Source of the DNA: Trichodesmium erythraeum GBRTRLIN201
GTDB lineage: Bacteria > Cyanobacteriota > Cyanobacteriia > Cyanobacteriales > Microcoleaceae
NCBI GenBank assembly: GCA_018457135.1
Contig: JAGGDU010000191.1
Span: forward strand, 1 to 64,000
Direction of reading: 5' to 3'
Length of the DNA stretch: 64,000 bases
Shown here: positions 1-7,933 of the stretch, one piece after another
Numbering within the stretch: the stretch's first letter is position 1
How the letters are laid out: each line of letters begins with the position of its first letter
The notes under the pieces: model-generated
Told to the model about the DNA's origin: nothing
Database searches by the model: none
The model's input: the letters and a program-made list of their open reading frames with translations, nothing else
Position numbers and translations under genes: made by a program

Positions 1-1
1 T

Positions 2-118
2 ATGGCATTTTCTATCCATTATAGTCTTTCAGAAAGATCCCAAATGGCTTCTATATATTTAGATATGTATGGTTATAATGGCTCAAAAAATTGGAATTCA
101 ATTCTGAAAAGATTCTAG
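2..118 (+). CDS. 3' end of an unidentified gene, cut by the window edge
   Basis: An open frame enters from the left edge and ends at TAG 116-118, giving about 38 residues that finish in NWNSILKRF. Composition is protein-like (Ser, Tyr, Ile, Asn rich, no low-complexity run). I do not recognise the family from so short a tail. It lies on the same strand as the pterin cluster but is separated from it by about 180 bp and a MITE-like insertion, so operon membership is uncertain. It could also be a chance open frame. Confidence 0.4.
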   Translation: MAFSIHYSLSERSQMASIYLDMYGYNGSKNWNSILKRF

Positions 119-187
119 GTAGTTTATTTTAATAAATTTAATGAATCTTAACTAATGCAAGAAGTAGACAAATAATTTTAACTGATG

Positions 188-268
188 CAGGACTTACGCT
201 AAAATGTATAAGTTATGTTTTTTGTAGGGGCTAACAACAGAAGTTAAAAAGTTTGTGTGTAAGTTCTG
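188..268. mobile_element. MITE-like element, copy A (81 bp)
   Basis: The element begins CAGGACTTA (188-196) and ends TAAGTTCTG (260-268), an inverted repeat with one mismatch. It is flanked on both sides by TGATG (183-187 and 269-273), which reads as a 5-bp target-site duplication. A sister element with perfect ends lies at 6435-6528. The right end is only 28 bp before the start codon of the first reductase gene, so the insertion forms most of that gene's leader. Confidence 0.6.
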
Positions 269-296
269 TGATGATTAAATTTAATTCTCAAAGACA

Positions 297-1016
297 ATGA
301 TTAAAAAAGCACTTGTAACGGGTTCAGCAGTTGGAATAGGTAGGGCGATCGCTCTCGACTTAGCTAGGAAAGGATTTGATGTAGCATTTCACTATAACCG
401 AAGTGCAGAAGCAGCCAACCAAGGAAGTCAAGAAGCAGCTACCTACGGAGTCAAGTCTATTGCTCTACAAGCAGATGTTACTAAACCAGAGCAAGCTAAA
501 TCTTTAGTAGAAAATGCAGCCGAAAAACTCGGAGGGTTATCTGTTGTAGTTAATAATGTGGGAAACTTTCTGGAAAAAACAACTAGTCAAATATCCATAG
601 AAGAATGGGATGAAATGCTTGATTCAAATTTAAATTCCACTTTCTATGTCACTCAAACAACAATTCCTTACCTCAAGGCAGCAGGTTGGGGACGTATTGT
701 CAACTTCAGTTTCGCAAGTGCCCAACATCTAAAAGCAGATGACCAACAAACAGCCTATAGAATTGCCAAAACTGGTATAATCATCTATAGTAAGTCCCTA
801 GCTCAAGAATTAGTTAAGGATAAAATTACAGTAAATGTAGTTGCCCCAGGAGCAGCAGAAAATACTATTGGTCTGGAGGAAACTATTCCTCTGCTCCCAA
901 CTAAGCGACCTGCAACTTTGAAAGAAGTAACTCATGCAGTTGCTTTTTTTGTCAGTCCTGAGTCAGATTACATTACTGGGCAAGTTCTGGAAGTAGCAGG
1001 GGGTTACAGGTTGTAG
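297..1016 (+). CDS. Short-chain dehydrogenase/reductase, pteridine-reductase-like (copy 1)
   Basis: 239 residues, classical SDR size. The N-terminus has the Rossmann motif TGSAVGIG (residues 8-15), NNVG near residue 86, and the catalytic pair in TAYRIAK, with Ser exactly 13 residues before the Tyr. The C-terminus ends in a TGQVLEVAGG strand typical of tetrameric FabG/pteridine reductases. The family uses NADPH to reduce a carbonyl or a dihydropterin. Because a DHPS-like gene follows 83 bp downstream and the pair is repeated, I infer a pterin substrate, but the FabG-like acyl reductase family cannot be excluded from sequence. No clear Shine-Dalgarno precedes the ATG; the leader CAAAGACAATG resembles that of copy 2. 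Confidence 0.75.
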   Translation: MIKKALVTGSAVGIGRAIALDLARKGFDVAFHYNRSAEAANQGSQEAATYGVKSIALQADVTKPEQAKSLVENAAEKLGGLSVVVNNVGNFLEKTTSQISIEEWDEMLDSNLNSTFYVTQTTIPYLKAAGWGRIVNFSFASAQHLKADDQQTAYRIAKTGIIIYSKSLAQELVKDKITVNVVAPGAAENTIGLEETIPLLPTKRPATLKEVTHAVAFFVSPESDYITGQVLEVAGGYRL

Positions 1017-1099
1017 CAATACTTAGCTATTTTCCTTGACAAAGATTGGGAATTTTAGCCGACTGAAAATTGTTATTGATTAAATAAAGGAGTTCAAAA

Positions 1100-2005
1100 A
1101 TGCTTACTCTCGCAGAAATCTACGAAATTTATGACAAATATAAAGATGACTACAATACCCAAATAGAAGAGTTCAGTATTGGGAATAAAAAATTTAATTT
1201 TAATTCTCAAACATCTATTTTAGGAATCATTAATCTTTCTCAAGATTCTTGGTATAAGCAAACTATTTCTTACACTCCAGAACAAGCAATTCGCCGTGGA
1301 AAAGTATTAACACTTCAAGGTGCGGATATTATAGATATTGGCACTGAGTCTACTGTGAAAACTGCAGCTAGGGTAGACGAGTTGAAACAAACAAGTCAAC
1401 TTTTGCCTATTCTGAAAACTTTCAGTCAAGAAGGTGTGTTAACTTCAGTGGAAACTTATTATCCAGAAGTTGCCAGAGAATGCTTAAAAGCAGGTGCAAA
1501 TGTCATCAACTTTCTGGGAACTGAGCATAGTGAAGAAATGTATCAAGCTGTAGCTGACTTTGATGCAGCAATTATTATTTGTTATGTAGAAGGAAAACAC
1601 GCTAGAGATGTAGGGGAATTTGACTTTACTTCAGGTAGAGATATGATAGATGTACTATACAATTATTTTGAAAAAGAGATAGAAATAGCAACGAAAATAG
1701 GAGTGAAAAAGATTTTTATTGATCCAGCAGTAGGTGTAGGATACACAAATTTTTACTACCAACACAAAAATGTATCAAATAGAATGAGATATCAAATTGA
1801 AACTCTTTTAAATGCTTTTCGGCTTAGAAAATTAGGCTTTCCTGTTTTTAATCAAATACCTACAGCTTTAGAAATTTTTGGAGAAGAGTTTAGAAGTGCT
1901 CAAGTGTTCACGGCAGTGTTTGCAGCACTAGGAAAAAATGATATGATTAGAACTCATGAAGTTGCTAAAGTTAAAGCTCTTTTAGAAACTCTGAGTTGCT
2001 TGTGA
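1100..2005 (+). CDS. Dihydropteroate-synthase-like protein lacking the SRK motif (copy 1)
   Basis: 301 residues with a pterin-binding TIM-barrel pattern. Visible motifs in order are LGIINLSQDSW (the GILNVTPDSF strand), ADIIDIGTEST, SVETYYPEVA (SVDT with Asp changed to Glu), ANVIN, FIDPAVGVG and a C-terminal RTHEV (RVHDV). DHPS normally joins dihydropterin pyrophosphate to p-aminobenzoate using a conserved SRK loop; here that region reads LGFPVFNQIPTAL, with no Ser-Arg-Lys. Pterin binding therefore looks retained while acceptor/phosphate binding is changed. About 90 extra residues vary between the two copies. A strong AAAGGAG ribosome-binding site lies before the ATG. It sits between the two SDR genes, same strand, 30 bp before copy 2. 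Confidence 0.75.
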   Translation: MLTLAEIYEIYDKYKDDYNTQIEEFSIGNKKFNFNSQTSILGIINLSQDSWYKQTISYTPEQAIRRGKVLTLQGADIIDIGTESTVKTAARVDELKQTSQLLPILKTFSQEGVLTSVETYYPEVARECLKAGANVINFLGTEHSEEMYQAVADFDAAIIICYVEGKHARDVGEFDFTSGRDMIDVLYNYFEKEIEIATKIGVKKIFIDPAVGVGYTNFYYQHKNVSNRMRYQIETLLNAFRLRKLGFPVFNQIPTALEIFGEEFRSAQVFTAVFAALGKNDMIRTHEVAKVKALLETLSCL

Positions 2006-2035
2006 TAGTTTAGATAGAACTTAATATTCAAGACA

Positions 2036-2755
2036 ATGCTAAAAAAAGCACTTGTGACAGGTTCAGGAGTGGGAATAGGTAGGGCGATCGCTCTTGACTT
2101 AGCTGAGAAAGGATTTGATGTAGCATTTCACTATAACCGGAATGCCGAGGCAGCTAACCAAGCAAGTCAAGAAGCAGCTACCTACGGAGTCAAATCTATT
2201 GCTCTACAAGCAGATGTGACTAGGCCAGAGTCAGCTCAATGTTTAGTAGAAAATGCAGCAGAAAAACTTGGAGGTTTATCAGTAGTAGTCAATAATGTGG
2301 GCAACTTTTTAGGAAGACCTACTAGCAAAATATCCATAGCAGAGTGGCAGGAAGTTATTGACTCTAACCTCAATTCCAATTTCTATGTTACTACAGCAGC
2401 ACTCCCCCATCTGAAAGCAGCTAATGGGGCACGAATAGTTAATTTTGCTTGCGCTCATGCTCAAAATGTGGTAGCACGAAAGACAAATACGGCTTATGTA
2501 ATTGCCAAAACAGGGATTATCATCTATAGTAAGTCTCTGGCTCAAGAGCTGATTAAAGACAAAATTACTGTTAATGTAGTATCTCCTGGAATAGCTGAGA
2601 ATTCTTTTGACCTAGAAGAAATGATTCCTAAGTTACCTGCTAAACGTCCAGCAACTTTGCGAGAAATTAATCATGCAGTTTGGTTTTTTATTAATCCTAA
2701 TTCTGATTATATTACAGGACAAATTATAGAAGTATCTGGTGGTTGGAATTTATAG
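2036..2755 (+). CDS. Short-chain dehydrogenase/reductase, pteridine-reductase-like (copy 2)
   Basis: 239 residues, exactly the length of copy 1 and clearly a recent paralogue: TGSGVGIG at the N-terminus, NNVGNFL, and TAYVIAK for the Tyr/Lys pair. The notable difference is the residue 13 positions before the catalytic Tyr, which is His (FACAHAQ) instead of Ser. Known pteridine reductases of the PTR1 type carry Asp there, so the position is known to vary with substrate class. The gene starts 30 bp after the first DHPS-like gene and shares the CAAGACAATG start context with copy 1, consistent with duplication of a reductase plus synthase-like module. Confidence 0.75.
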   Translation: MLKKALVTGSGVGIGRAIALDLAEKGFDVAFHYNRNAEAANQASQEAATYGVKSIALQADVTRPESAQCLVENAAEKLGGLSVVVNNVGNFLGRPTSKISIAEWQEVIDSNLNSNFYVTTAALPHLKAANGARIVNFACAHAQNVVARKTNTAYVIAKTGIIIYSKSLAQELIKDKITVNVVSPGIAENSFDLEEMIPKLPAKRPATLREINHAVWFFINPNSDYITGQIIEVSGGWNL

Positions 2756-3134
2756 ACAGGAAATAGGGAATATCAAAGGCAAAAGATAGAAGCTAGAAGG
2801 GAAGAAAAAGCACTTATGGGAGAAGTTTTTTTTATGATTGATGATCCGGATATGATATGACATATATCTGGCAATTTTTGGGAATTTTAGATTCAAAAAA
2901 ATAGCTGTAATCAAATGGATAGTAGGAAAAAATTTAACTTATTTAGGTTAGTCAGCCTCTGACTAATAAATAAGGTCTTAAGCACTTTTATTTAAGGGAG
3001 ATAAGAAAGAAAATTTCTGGTTTTTTTGCCTCCGGATGAAACTATAGGTACTGCTTCCCTACGGCACATGAAAAACGTACTTCCTCCCCCACCAAAGCTA
3101 ATTAATAACTAATAACTGATAACGGATAAATGAT
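2756..3134. other. Intergenic spacer before the second DHPS-like gene
   Basis: No gene seen. It contains a repeat-like stretch (3033-3087, TCCGGAT then ACTGCTTCCCTACGGCACA and AAAAACGTACTTCCTCC) that recurs in altered form near 27570-27627, and ends in heptamer repeats of the TAACTGA type immediately before the next start codon. Confidence 0.5.
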
Positions 3135-4028
3135 ATGCTGAATCTTGAAGATTTATATACAATCCATGAACAAAACCAAGATTCTATAAAAGCCAAAGTA
3201 GAAGAATTTTCTATTGGTAATAAGCAGTTTAACTTTAATACTGAGAAAGCTATTTTAGGAGTAATAAATCTTTCTAATGATTCTTGGTATAGAGAAAGTG
3301 TCTGTTTGAGTGCAGAAACAGCCATTCGTAGAGGAATAGTTTTGAAGTCTCAAGGTGCAGATGTAGTAGATATTGGAGCAGAATCAACTTTAGAAAAGGC
3401 GGAAAGAGTAGAAGATATTAGGCAAAAAAGTCAAATTTTGCCAGTTCTGAAAGCCCTTCATCAAGAAGGTGTTTTAACTTCTATAGAAACATATTATCCA
3501 GAAGTTGCCACGGAATGTTTAAAAGCAGGAGCTAATATAATTAATTTAACTGGACCCGAAAAAAGTGCAGAAATTTATCAGACTGTATCTGAATTTAATG
3601 CGGGGGTAATTATCTGTTATGTTCAGGGAAAAAATGTTAGAGAAGTAGGTGATTTTGATTTTGGAGATGACCCCACAAATTTAATGTATGAATATTTTGC
3701 TCAAGAAATAGAAACGGCAACTAAGTATGGTGTGAGAAAAATATTTATTGACCCTGGTTTAGGATTTTATTATAAAAATCTTCAGGATAGTTCTTTACGA
3801 ATTGGTTATCAGATGAAAACTTTTTTAAATACTTTTAGATTGAGGAAATTAGGTTTTCCAGTATGTCATGCACTTCCCCATGCTTTTGAATGTTTTGGAG
3901 AAGAAGTTAGAAGTGCTGAACCTTTTTTTTGTGTCTTGGCTGCACTGGGAAAAACTGACTTATTTAGAACTCATGAAGTTCCTAAAATTAGAGCTGTTTT
4001 AGATACTTTGGGATTATTTCAAAAATAA
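3135..4028 (+). CDS. Dihydropteroate-synthase-like protein lacking the SRK motif (copy 2)
   Basis: 297 residues, paralogue of the protein at 1100-2005. Motifs: LGVINLSNDSW, ADVVDIGAEST, SIETYYPEVA, ANIINLTGPE, FIDPGLGF and RTHEV. As in copy 1 the SVDT aspartate is Glu, and the SRK loop is absent, replaced by LGFPVCHALPHAF. The consistent loss in both copies argues for a selected change of activity and not decay. The ATG at 3135 is preceded by heptamer repeats of TAACTGA type and no clear Shine-Dalgarno. The 380-bp gap to the upstream SDR suggests its own promoter. Confidence 0.75.
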   Translation: MLNLEDLYTIHEQNQDSIKAKVEEFSIGNKQFNFNTEKAILGVINLSNDSWYRESVCLSAETAIRRGIVLKSQGADVVDIGAESTLEKAERVEDIRQKSQILPVLKALHQEGVLTSIETYYPEVATECLKAGANIINLTGPEKSAEIYQTVSEFNAGVIICYVQGKNVREVGDFDFGDDPTNLMYEYFAQEIETATKYGVRKIFIDPGLGFYYKNLQDSSLRIGYQMKTFLNTFRLRKLGFPVCHALPHAFECFGEEVRSAEPFFCVLAALGKTDLFRTHEVPKIRAVLDTLGLFQK

Positions 4029-4598
4029 GGAAGTAGGGGGAATTTCTAGTGGTGTACTAACATCCCCAAAACAAAAATGTAGGCCTTTGTAGAATAAAGT
4101 GAATCCTAACAAACCTGTTCTCCTCTTTTGGTTAGATTTCGTCCCTCAGCCTAACTAACCTCTATTGCAGCAATTTTAGTTGTGTTAGTCTAGTAGAGTG
4201 CCTTAGACGGTTTAATTTAGGCTGTCAAAGGTATTTATAAATATGTTGTAATGCACTATTTTAGTGGTATTATTCTAGTTGTTTATGCCCTGATGGAACT
4301 TATCACCAATTTCCTCAAGTTAAGAACATATAACTTGATATCTTATCTTTCAAGCTTGATAGACTACTTTTGGAAGTTAAGTTTTAAGTTGATGAAATTG
4401 GTATTATACAAAATAGTAGTAGAAAATAGGGTTAAAGTTAGTAGCAAGGAAGAAGGAATAAAAAACTTAAATTTGAGTAGAGAGTTCCCAAAAGTTGAGG
4501 TATGTAATAATAGATATGCTTCAATTTTATTTCTTCCTGATAGTCTTCTTAATTCGTTACCTTTTAGTTTTACTTATAACTGATAGCTGAGGTGTTAA
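4029..4598. other. Intergenic spacer, no convincing gene
   Basis: A 110-codon open frame exists at 4251-4583 but it is Leu/Asn/Lys/Tyr rich, has no recognisable domain and no good ribosome-binding site, so I do not call it. The last bases hold ATAACTGATAGCTGAGG, which supplies a GAGG ribosome-binding site for the next gene. Confidence 0.4.
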
Positions 4599-5043
4599 AT
4601 GAAAAAAAAAAGATGAAAAAGATCAAACTATAAAAAATGAATCTGACTCAGAAACTTGGGTAATAGGTAAAGAGTTTAGGTTTGAAGCTTCTCATCAACT
4701 ACCTAATCATGATGGGAAATGTGCAAGATTACATGGTCATTCTTGGCGTGGTGTTATTTATGTTTCTGGTAATAAGTTGATAACTTCTGGAGCTAAAAAA
4801 GGTATGATTATGGATTATGGAGATATTAAAAAATATCTCCAACCACTACTGGATAATTATTTAGACCATTACCATTTAAACGAAACTACAGGTTTAGCTA
4901 ACCCAAGCAGCGAAGCCATAGCTAAATGGATTTACGAACAATTAGAAAATAAAATTCCTGGGCTTGTAGCAGTTAGAATTGATGAAACTTGTACCAGTCA
5001 ATGTATTTATTCAAAAGGTAAAATTAATTTTTTGATTTCTTAG
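4599..5043 (+). CDS. 6-pyruvoyltetrahydropterin synthase / QueD family, frame broken in a ten-A run
   Basis: About 147 residues if the frame is restored. Family motifs are complete: zinc-ligand His in FEASHQL, catalytic Cys and the other two zinc His in CARLHGH, MIMDYGDIKK, LDHYHLNE, PSSEAIAKWIYEQL and RIDETCTSQ. The family converts dihydroneopterin triphosphate to 6-pyruvoyl- or 6-carboxy-tetrahydropterin. The only start with a ribosome-binding site (GAGG, 6-7 nt spacing) is ATG 4599, but it is followed by ten A residues (4602-4611) and then reads to TGA at 4614; with nine A it would continue straight into the domain. No ATG, GTG or TTG lies in the coding frame until TTG 4777, after the active site. 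This is a homopolymer indel, an assembly error, or polymerase slippage. Its location after two DHPS-like genes favours a pterin rather than queuosine role. Confidence 0.75.
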
Positions 5044-5481
5044 AATAAAGAGTCAGTAATTAGTAGCTAGGATAAAAAAAATACTATATTTTTTTGTTTA
5101 TTAAATAGTCATCATAAATTGGATTCAAACTTTTTATAAGAGTTAATTTGAACCGAACTTTTTTAAAGTTATTGCTCCTGATTTTTAACTTGTGAATTAT
5201 TTCTTTCTGTAAGCATTCAGCTATCAGCTATCAGCTAGTGTCTAGTGACAAAAGTTAGTAATATTATTTTTAGACAGCGCTTTTCAAATTGATGAACTAC
5301 ATCGCCATAACCAAAACCTTGTAGAGAAATTGCATATAGGTAGGTTGCATAAGGGCGTCCCTATAGTGGTCTACTGTGGAGAAAAACTACCGTAATTTAT
5401 ACAATTAGACACTAGAAGGAAAAATTAGTCTCCAAAAAGAATTAAAAGTCTGACACGAAAAAGATAATCAGCTTTAAGTAA
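5044..5481. other. Intergenic region, no gene seen
   Basis: AT-rich spacer. It carries GACAGCGCTTTTCAAATTGAT (from about 5273), nearly identical to a string near 27467, and GTCTGACACGAAAA (about 5450) also echoed near 27455. These look like scraps of a dispersed repeat. Confidence 0.4.
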
Positions 5482-6148
5482 GTATTTTATTACTTTCATT
5501 GGTTTCTTGTCTTAGCAAATGATCAGAGTTATAATGAATCTAATGCCACATACCAAGGGCGAGAAGTTAACCATCAAAGTGCTAAAGGAGCTGCCTATAT
5601 CGAACGTTTTAATATTTTTTTAAAGCGCAAAGGTTTACCCTTCAGTTATGTTAGTATTTGCGAATTAGTTTATTATATAGGTGTAGTTCATCAGCTATTT
5701 TTGTGAAATAAAAATATCCTGAATGACCTTACTTGTTGTAATGAAGCACAGTGGTCTGAAGAAGATGTGCGATGGTGTTGTCAATGCGCAAAATGTGCTT
5801 TTTCTTATGCTTTAATTGAAGCCGTAACAGATTATCATTTTGCCTCCCAGGTAGTAGGAAAAGACTTATTTAGCTTAAAAAAAAATTGAGGATATTTGGA
5901 AACGTTTATTTGACCCAAATTATGAGAAACCATTTGAGTGTGTTGGTGAAAAACGTGAGACTTTGATGGCTTTAGTTAAATGCCGAAAACAACGTCTCAA
6001 AAATGGCGAATCTTTGGGTATTCTGGCCGAGATACCTGAAGTCGAATTTGATAAATCTCTACTAAAAATATCTACTCCTCAAAATATTCCAATTCAACAT
6101 CAAGAAAAACTTAATTTGGTTTTGACTGAATCAGGTAAATATTCTTAA
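5482..6148 (+). pseudogene. MurL-like (UDP-MurNAc-L-Ala-L-Glu epimerase family) pseudogene
   Basis: Conceptual translation gives NESNATYQGREVNHQSAKG, then YIERFNIFLKRKGLPFSYVS, then WCCQCAKCAFSYALIEA and EKPFECVGEKRETLMAL. The VNH-Q-SKG, C-x2-C-x2-CAF and KPFECVGE blocks match my recollection of the MurL glutamate epimerase family C-terminal half. The gene is dead: the N-terminal half is missing (the frame opens only after TAA 5479-5481), an in-frame TGA lies at 5704 where a Trp codon would fit, and a nine-A run at 5877-5885 shifts the frame so that only the last third (to 6148) is open. The family assignment is from motif memory; a related uncharacterised Cys-rich family is the alternative. 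Confidence 0.55.
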
Positions 6149-6434
6149 TCATTTAGGGATTTTTAAACAAAAATAACTTATACACTCAAACAAGAAACTG
6201 GGTTTATTATCTTGATTTTTCAAGTCACAAAATTTTGCATTATAACCATACTTCTAGGTAACTCCTAATCAAAAAATATTCGATTACTGTGAATTTAAAG
6301 AGTAGGAAATAGAGACAGGAAAACAAAAAAGTATATTCCCAAAATTAAATCAAGCATATTCCAGATTACAGGGTAAATATTTTTTGTTTACTCCCTATTC
6401 TACTACCTTATTAATTAGGGCTGGCTGATTAAAT

Positions 6435-6528
6435 CAGGACTTACGGACCAAGCGCTATATCTAGTAGGGTTTAACAGCCGTTAACTTCTACAGATCATGT
6501 ATATTTTCATCTGCGTGAATAAGTCCTG
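6435..6528. mobile_element. MITE-like element, copy B (94 bp)
   Basis: Perfect 9-bp terminal inverted repeats, CAGGACTTA (6435-6443) and TAAGTCCTG (6520-6528), are flanked by TAAAT on both sides (6430-6434 and 6529-6533), a 5-bp target-site duplication. The interior has AGTAGGGTTTAACAGCCGTTAAC, with an inner inverted repeat TTAAC/GTTAA, and shares the GTAGGG...AACA block with copy A at 188-268. No open frame fits inside, so a transposase would have to act in trans. Confidence 0.65.
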
Positions 6529-6818
6529 TAAATATTAAAATATTAACTGATATTAGTTACTGTTTTTTAGGGTCGAAAAAAGTACCCGGCTTTCAGTGAA
6601 AAATCCTTATACATTTTAGAGTTTTGGGCTGACCATAGCAGAAAAATCAAGGGACAAATATATTCGACTACCTACTCACTATTATGTATTGATGCTGCAT
6701 AAAAATTCCATACCTACTCCCCTATTTTTCCTCCTGGGAGGGGTTAGGGGTAGGTTGGTTATAGTTAGGGGTGAATACCTTTTTTCAATACTCCTTAAAA
6801 ATGTTTTTTCAGCAAACC
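6529..6818. other. Intergenic region 3' of the methyltransferase
   Basis: No gene seen. It includes a G-rich stretch GGGAGGGGTTAGGGGTAGG (about 6735-6755) resembling a Trichodesmium-style dispersed spacer, with no hairpin clear enough to call a terminator. Confidence 0.35.
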
Positions 6819-7811
6819 CTATATACTTTTTTGGCAGAGATAAACTCCTTCTTCTTGATTAGCAGATTCCCAATAATTCAACATATTTATCCCATAACTA
6901 CTGAGGATTTCTTGGAGTTTTGCAGTAGTATAACGGTAGGAAAAAAATAACCCAATTTTATCTCCGCTTTTCCATTCTATCAATTGATTATCCAATTTAA
7001 AAGTCACATCATTATTTAATTCAAAATCAGCATTAACTCTTTTTAAATCAGGTTTTTCCTCATCATCTTTAATCCTAAATTTAATGCTCCCATTTTCCCG
7101 GTTAACTCCCACATCTTCCAATACAGTAGTTAGCCAATCTTTAGTCAAGTTATTATTATATTGCGCCATTATTTTTTCAATACCTTGAACATAGTCAGAA
7201 CCAGGTGCTAAATTTGCACTTAATAGCAATAAATCTCCCTCAACCAAAAAATTGTTTAAAATTGGGAAAATTTCCTGGGGATGAAAATTAGGAATCATGC
7301 CAAAAAATGTAATAATTCTCCTTTCCTGCTCACTTCTTTTCTGAATCTGAAGCATTAAATTATCACTATGAAGTAAATCACAAACAATTGGTTGTACAGA
7401 TAATTCAGGAAAAGAACTCCTAGCTTTTTGAGCAGAAATTATTGCTAGAGATAAACTAACATCTAGAGGATAATAAGTTAATTCTCGTCGTTTATTAGAT
7501 AAGTAGGACAATAACAAACTATCTTTAGTTCCACCACCAGAACCTAATCCAATTAACTGTAAACTGGAAAATTTATCTAGAGTTTCTGCTGTTTTTTGGA
7601 AACATTTTTTATAAGTATCAACACAATTTCTATCATTTTGAGAAGGGGAATATTCTTGATGAATTTTTAACCATTTTTGACTTTGCTTAACACTATCATA
7701 ATGAAACTTATGATTAATTTTTTTCCCCGAGAAACTAACTAAATAATCTTGATAAACTTGGTCCGGAAATTGACTTGGATGTACAAATACTTGTTCAAAT
7801 GTTGCTGACAT
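6819..7811 (-). CDS. EgtD-like SAM-dependent methyltransferase
   Basis: 330 residues, the usual length for the histidine-specific methyltransferase (Methyltransf_33) fold. The SAM-binding motif is LIGLGSGGGTKDSLLL (about residues 86-101), followed by YYPLDVSLSL and FFGMIPNFHPQE, equivalent to the ELGSGSG, VDIS and GSxIGNF blocks of EgtD. EgtD trimethylates histidine for ergothioneine. However, the downstream YDD...GVT...NxNRELG region is only weakly kept (LEDVGVNRENGSIKFRI) and no EgtB or EgtC neighbour is present, so the substrate may not be histidine. It lies 122 bp after the P-loop ATPase gene on the same strand and could be the last cistron of that operon. Confidence 0.65.
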   Translation of the reverse strand: MSATFEQVFVHPSQFPDQVYQDYLVSFSGKKINHKFHYDSVKQSQKWLKIHQEYSPSQNDRNCVDTYKKCFQKTAETLDKFSSLQLIGLGSGGGTKDSLLLSYLSNKRRELTYYPLDVSLSLAIISAQKARSSFPELSVQPIVCDLLHSDNLMLQIQKRSEQERRIITFFGMIPNFHPQEIFPILNNFLVEGDLLLLSANLAPGSDYVQGIEKIMAQYNNNLTKDWLTTVLEDVGVNRENGSIKFRIKDDEEKPDLKRVNADFELNNDVTFKLDNQLIEWKSGDKIGLFFSYRYTTAKLQEILSSYGINMLNYWESANQEEGVYLCQKSI

Positions 7812-7933
7812 AATAATTAAAGATTATTTGATTTAGGATAAGCAAATATTGGATATGATAATAAATTTATAAGTGGAACTCAAGGAATTCAAAATCAATA
7901 TTAATGACAAATAATTCCTTGATTTTAATTGTT

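Noticed and set aside
2309-2545. 78-codon minus-strand frame inside the second SDR gene
   Set aside because: Antisense shadow of a well-supported coding region.
4251-4583. 110-codon plus-strand frame between the DHPS-like and PTPS genes
   Set aside because: No domain, no ribosome-binding site and composition typical of random AT-rich DNA; its end abuts the PTPS leader.
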